A DNA stretch of 64,000 nucleotides from Dreissena polymorpha (taxonomy: Eukaryota; Mollusca; Bivalvia; Myida; Dreissenidae): positions 64,589,221 to 64,653,220 of the forward strand of contig NC_068357.1 in NCBI RefSeq assembly GCF_020536995.1, given 5' to 3'. Within the stretch, counting starts at the first letter, position 1; each line of letters opens with the position of its first letter. Positions 60,131 through 64,000 of the stretch are shown one piece after another. Position numbers and translations under genes: made by a program. The notes under the pieces are model-generated. The model made no database searches, was not told where the DNA came from, and worked only from the letters and a program-made list of their open reading frames with translations.

Positions 60131-61247
60131 GCAGGTTTCATAACAATTTTATGTAATTTATAAACATATGGAATGATAATGACATTTAAACAAAACTGTA
60201 CATGCTACAGATAACTATAACTGTAAAAAATACTAAAACACTGTCTAGCGGATATGATTAAATAAAAAGTATGTAGGTTTTTTCGGAGAGGGGATCACGA
60301 GAGTCATATTTTTTGTAAATTTGAAATCTTTTGTCATTCGTTTCAAACATCAGTTATCTTTACCACACATTCGAATCCATATTGGTTCAGTTAACATGCT
60401 CATGAGTAATACATGCACATATATTTTAATTGAGTGTCTGTATTTTAAATGGCCCGTTTGACAAAATTTAATCTCTTGCATACACAATTTGATTTAACTC
60501 GATCTATTTTTATATAGGATTATCAAATATAAACATCGAAAATGCTCGATTGTTTTCGGTAAGCTTCGGAAGAATGTGTCAATCAGTTCTGTTGACAAAA
60601 TATGGTGAATGTATTTTTTTAAGCGAATTGTACTTTATTTTTTTATTATTTGTTAATTTTATTTAAAAAAAAATCTAATATACGAATCGAAATATAATAT
60701 ACAATGTATATCACTATCTCATGCGATACATAACAAACGCACAGGGTGATTATTATCAAACGAAAATGAACCAAGTTCCATACAGATCGGAAAATAAATG
60801 TGGTCTCTAGAATGTTAATTAAAATAAAGGTTAAATGCTGGAACGCAAATGAAGGAGTTCAACATTGCGTATTTAAAATACATGACATAATAATGTAGTA
60901 TGCTGGGATTTAGCATTCTATTTTCGTAAAACAAACTTAATCAAAATAACTTCGGCCGAAAGAAAGATACTCTTTAATGTATTTTTCTCTATTTTAAAAC
61001 AAACGAACTTATAGGGATATTGAAATACACCGCTTAGCAGTTATTATGTTTGGGTGTTAATGTGTTTTAATATGTTGTAATTGTGGGATCTTTCAACCAA
61101 AATCGGGAACTAAATTGCTAAGTTTTAAATTAAGGACACTTCCTGCGACATCAGACGCTATAAGATGGGGACATGTTGTAACTTACAATATCAATACTAT
61201 CATTCATCCGTTACAGTATTATTAACGTAAACGATTTATATTTTCAG

Positions 61248-61722
61248 GAGCATGTATTCAGAAGACGAGGGCAATTTTCCAGACAACATCATAGAAACAG
61301 TTGCGCGCGCAAACACGATCGCCACAGATCATGCGCAAGTCTTACCGGAAATCCGTGCGGCGCCATGTCAAATCTACACCAAACGACAGGAAAATGGCAG
61401 AGCTTTAAACACAGACATTCCTTCCCCTCGACGACAAAAACATTCGCAGTTAACACATCAAGCAAATAACACATCTAGTCAACAAACGCAAGGAGATGAT
61501 AAGACTATTAATGTGAGACTACCAGAACAATTTTCGACCAAACCGCCGCCGATATTGCCTAAAAAAATGTCGTCAAAGGAGTTTGTTAAGACATGGCTAG
61601 TTCACGGATCTGATCCACAGGGAAACAATCATTTCCCGGAAATAATCCCGAATCCTATTAAGACTAGGAAAAGTAAATCAAAATCAAAATCCAGAATTGC
61701 TAAAGCCAGTATTGTGGACTAA
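61248..61722 (+). CDS. Gene B exon 2, unknown two-exon family
   Basis: Terminal exon of gene B after acceptor TATTTTCAG ending at 61247. The intron from exon 1 is 8973 bases, longer than in A mainly because of the extra MITE at 56293-56553. The encoded 156-residue stretch is identical to copy A except for Ile in place of Met after the PPP. It keeps ETVARANT, VLPEIRAAPC, TWLVHGSDP, NHFPEIIPN and the C-terminal ASIVD. The frame is intact, so both duplicated genes remain able to encode a full protein. Confidence 0.78.
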
Positions 61723-62116
61723 GAAGTAACAGTCTTGTTGCGTACTGTATATTGCTTTAATCTAGACGCAATTGAGGAATTGTCTATATATGTTATTTAT
61801 CTTTTATCAGTTGATTAGTGAAAAAAAAATGCACATTTTACTCCAGGCAATTCTTTTCGGGGGGGGGGGAGGTTAATTATAATAGCCGCTTTGTCCGTTC
61901 GCACGTCTCGTTTTCTTGTCCAACCTTTCTCCAATAAACCATTAGCCAGTACCTGAAGAGACTGTATGGAAAGATTAATAACAAAGAGGTATGCATTTAA
62001 CAAGAATGTTCTGCTTCCATGATTTTCATCGGACTAGTCCAGTTTTCAAATGCGTTGAAAATGTAATTCTTTCTCGGACTATTTTCTGGCCAAAGTCATT
62101 AACATTTAAGCTTCGC

Positions 62117-62272
62117 TCTGGGCAAACGGTACAAAAAGGCATGTATTACTGTCGTGCCAGATAAGCGTGCGAAGTCCGCATAGGCTTATCAGGGACGATT
62201 CTCTCCATCGTTTAAACGAAAAATGCCATAAAAGTTGAGTGTCGCGCAAGTATTAATCCCAGTTTCCCCGAC
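62117..62272. mobile_element. Palindromic MITE, degraded (copy B)
   Basis: Counterpart of 12455-12615, with a 3-base deletion near CTCTCCATCG. Confidence 0.65.
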
Positions 62273-62455
62273 ACCTATGCTCATTTTATGAAAAACATCC
62301 CAATCAAAATGCCACTGAAACATAACGTCCTAGATGTATGCACTACTTTTTCCTCTTGGCAATAAAATGTTACGTAGTCGCAATAGAGCCCCATAACTCA
62401 GTACCAATTTCATTGAGGCAAAACAGGCTTGTACAAGGGACATATTTGTCACAAG

Positions 62456-62749
62456 ACCAGGTTTTCAATTTGAAAAAAAAAATGATAAAGGGAGACAATT
62501 CAAAATGTGCATTGTTACTTAGTGTTCCTAGTTACCCCCCTTGTGTCAAATTCAATATATTTTTAGTCGTAGAGACCTTGATTTCGAACGAACCATAAAA
62601 TCCCAACAATAGGCGCCAGGGCTTGTGAAAGTTTCATTGAAATCCGTTGAGAAATGAAGGAGGAGTTGCGCTCGGAAGAATTCTTCCGCCCGCCCGCTCG
62701 CCGACATTCACAAATCTAATAACCAGTTTTTTCATCCGGAAAACCTGGT
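62456..62749. mobile_element. Third MITE family, ACCAGGTTTTC ends (copy B)
   Basis: Counterpart of 12799-13092 and almost identical to it. Confidence 0.65.
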
Positions 62750-63030
62750 TAAAAATGCCCGGTTCCTCTTGGTAATGAAACTTTAAATTAAATGTAATTG
62801 AATTCAAGCCGATAGTGAAACAACCTGATCGCAAATGGTCAATTATGAATTATGTACGTGTTTAAGAAATATTTTAAGTCCTGTCGCTCTGAAAAAAAAC
62901 ATTCAAGTGGAACTTACTTTAAATATGGGTCATAATGCTTCCCAACAAGGTTTGTTGATTTAAAGCCAAAAGTCGCTGGAAAATAGAAGCGCAGACGGAC
63001 AACAAGACATCCATATGCTCACCACCATAT

Positions 63031-63282
63031 GGGTCGCGTTCTGAGAAAACTGGGCATAATGCACGTGCGTAAAGGGTCGTCCCAGATTTGCCTGTGCAGT
63101 CCGCTAATCAGGGACGACACTTTCCGCATAAACTGGATTTTTGCTAAGAGACTTCATTTAAACGAAAAATGTCATAAAAGCGGAAAGTGTCGTCCCTGAT
63201 TAGCCTGTGCAGACTGCACAGACTAATCTGGGACGACACTTTACGCATATGCATTATGCCCAGTTTTCTCAGAACGCGACTC
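63031..63282. mobile_element. Palindromic MITE, intact ends (copy B)
   Basis: Counterpart of 13373-13624 with the same shortened left hairpin and ATAT flanks. Confidence 0.9.
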
Positions 63283-63287
63283 ATATG

Positions 63288-63538
63288 AACCTCGTTGTGA
63301 AAAAACTGAGCTGCATGCATGTGCTTAGTTTCGTCCCAGATTAGATTGTAAAGTCCTCACAGGCTAATCAGGGATAAAACTGTCCACATACACTGGAATT
63401 TCGTTAAGAGAATTCCTTTAGTCTAAAAATTTCATAAAAGCGGTAAGTGACGTCCTTGATAAGCCTGTGTGGACTTCACAGGCTGATGTGGGACGACACT
63501 TAACGTGCATGAATTAATCCCAATTCTTTAATAAGGAG
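63288..63538. mobile_element. Palindromic MITE, diverged (copy B)
   Basis: Counterpart of 13632-13880. Confidence 0.7.
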
Positions 63539-63767
63539 GCTCACTTTTTGGAACATAATATAAATAACTAATAATTACACATGTTAATTGTATATTAGTT
63601 ATATACAACAAAACAAAATGTTTTTTGTGTTTAATATGAATAGTATGATTTAATAAATCAATATATTACTTTCTTCACAAAAATATAGCCGATTCCAATC
63701 TAGACAATGTTCTTTTTTCAAACATGTTGCATACATACATTTTGGCATGCACAATACAGTTTAGTTT

Positions 63768-64000
63768 GGCGAAGATTTTCAATGAATTGACCGTAACCAA
63801 ATGCTGTAAGATGAGTGGCAGTTACCGTCAGTAAATACATGTTTTATATATCACATGCAGGGGACAATCTCTTAAAAGCGCTCGACGACCGTACATGGCT
63901 GTCTTAGACAAGCAAATATGTGTGTAAAAATCACATCTTTGGGTAATCCATTATTGTGATTATAATTGAATCTCGCTACGGGAAAACGGGGCTTAGTACA
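63768..64000. other. Unique DNA after copy B
   Basis: Not shared with copy A. The last about 28 bases (CTCGCTACGGGAAAACGGGG onward) look like the start of another palindromic-family MITE cut by the window edge. Confidence 0.5.

Overview
The window is a piece of an animal nuclear genome, most likely a bivalve mollusc. The composition is AT-rich, genes are split by GT-AG introns, most DNA is non-coding, and transposon and satellite content is high. The very abundant palindromic element built on GTCGTCCC/AGATTAGCCTGTGC hairpins recalls freshwater mussels such as Dreissena, but the species is an inference from memory, not a database result. No bacterial-style operons, no CRISPR array and no convincing retrovirus, LTR element or Polinton was seen.

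Layout. 1-14109 (copy A) and 49180-63767 (copy B) are two direct copies of one segment of at least 14.1 kb. Each carries a two-exon gene of unknown function (exons at 2684-2880 and 11593-12067; 52078-52274 and 61248-61722). A third, inverted and more diverged member lies between them (40844 down to 38927). All three share the same phase-2 intron and the same reading frame across the junction, so they form a small local gene family of about 213-226 residues. The large introns of A and B contain an old decayed coding-like stretch, an (AT)n run and many MITEs.

14110-19485 is repeat-rich DNA with weak coding-like scraps, a GA/CT low-complexity block, a fold-back and diverged tandem repeats. 19486-21314 is a homogeneous 59-bp satellite (31 copies) with degenerate units at its right edge. 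That edge is split by a 7.9-kb L1/Tx1-like LINE on the minus strand (21546-29418), bounded by an 11-bp target-site duplication. The LINE has a nearly complete ORF2 and a long 5' region made of nested tandem repeats; no ORF1 was found.

30739-35001 holds the one gene that can be named with confidence: ITPA, inosine triphosphate pyrophosphatase, three coding exons, 200 residues. Its second intron carries a TTAA-flanked MITE with a tRNA-like core. Next come a 3' LINE fragment (36996 to about 38703), gene C, a 40-bp and a 25-bp satellite (42271-43495), and a 251-codon ORF of unknown function on the minus strand (45347-46102).

The most informative comparison is A against B. A 261-bp MITE at 56293-56553 is present in B and absent from A, which fixes the element's ends and a 4-bp target duplication. 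Divergence between the copies falls from roughly 7% at the left to well under 1% at the right by eye. Amino-acid changes between the A and B proteins are concentrated in the first 18 codons. Apart from ITPA, which cleans the nucleotide pool of deaminated purines, no pathway can be assigned.
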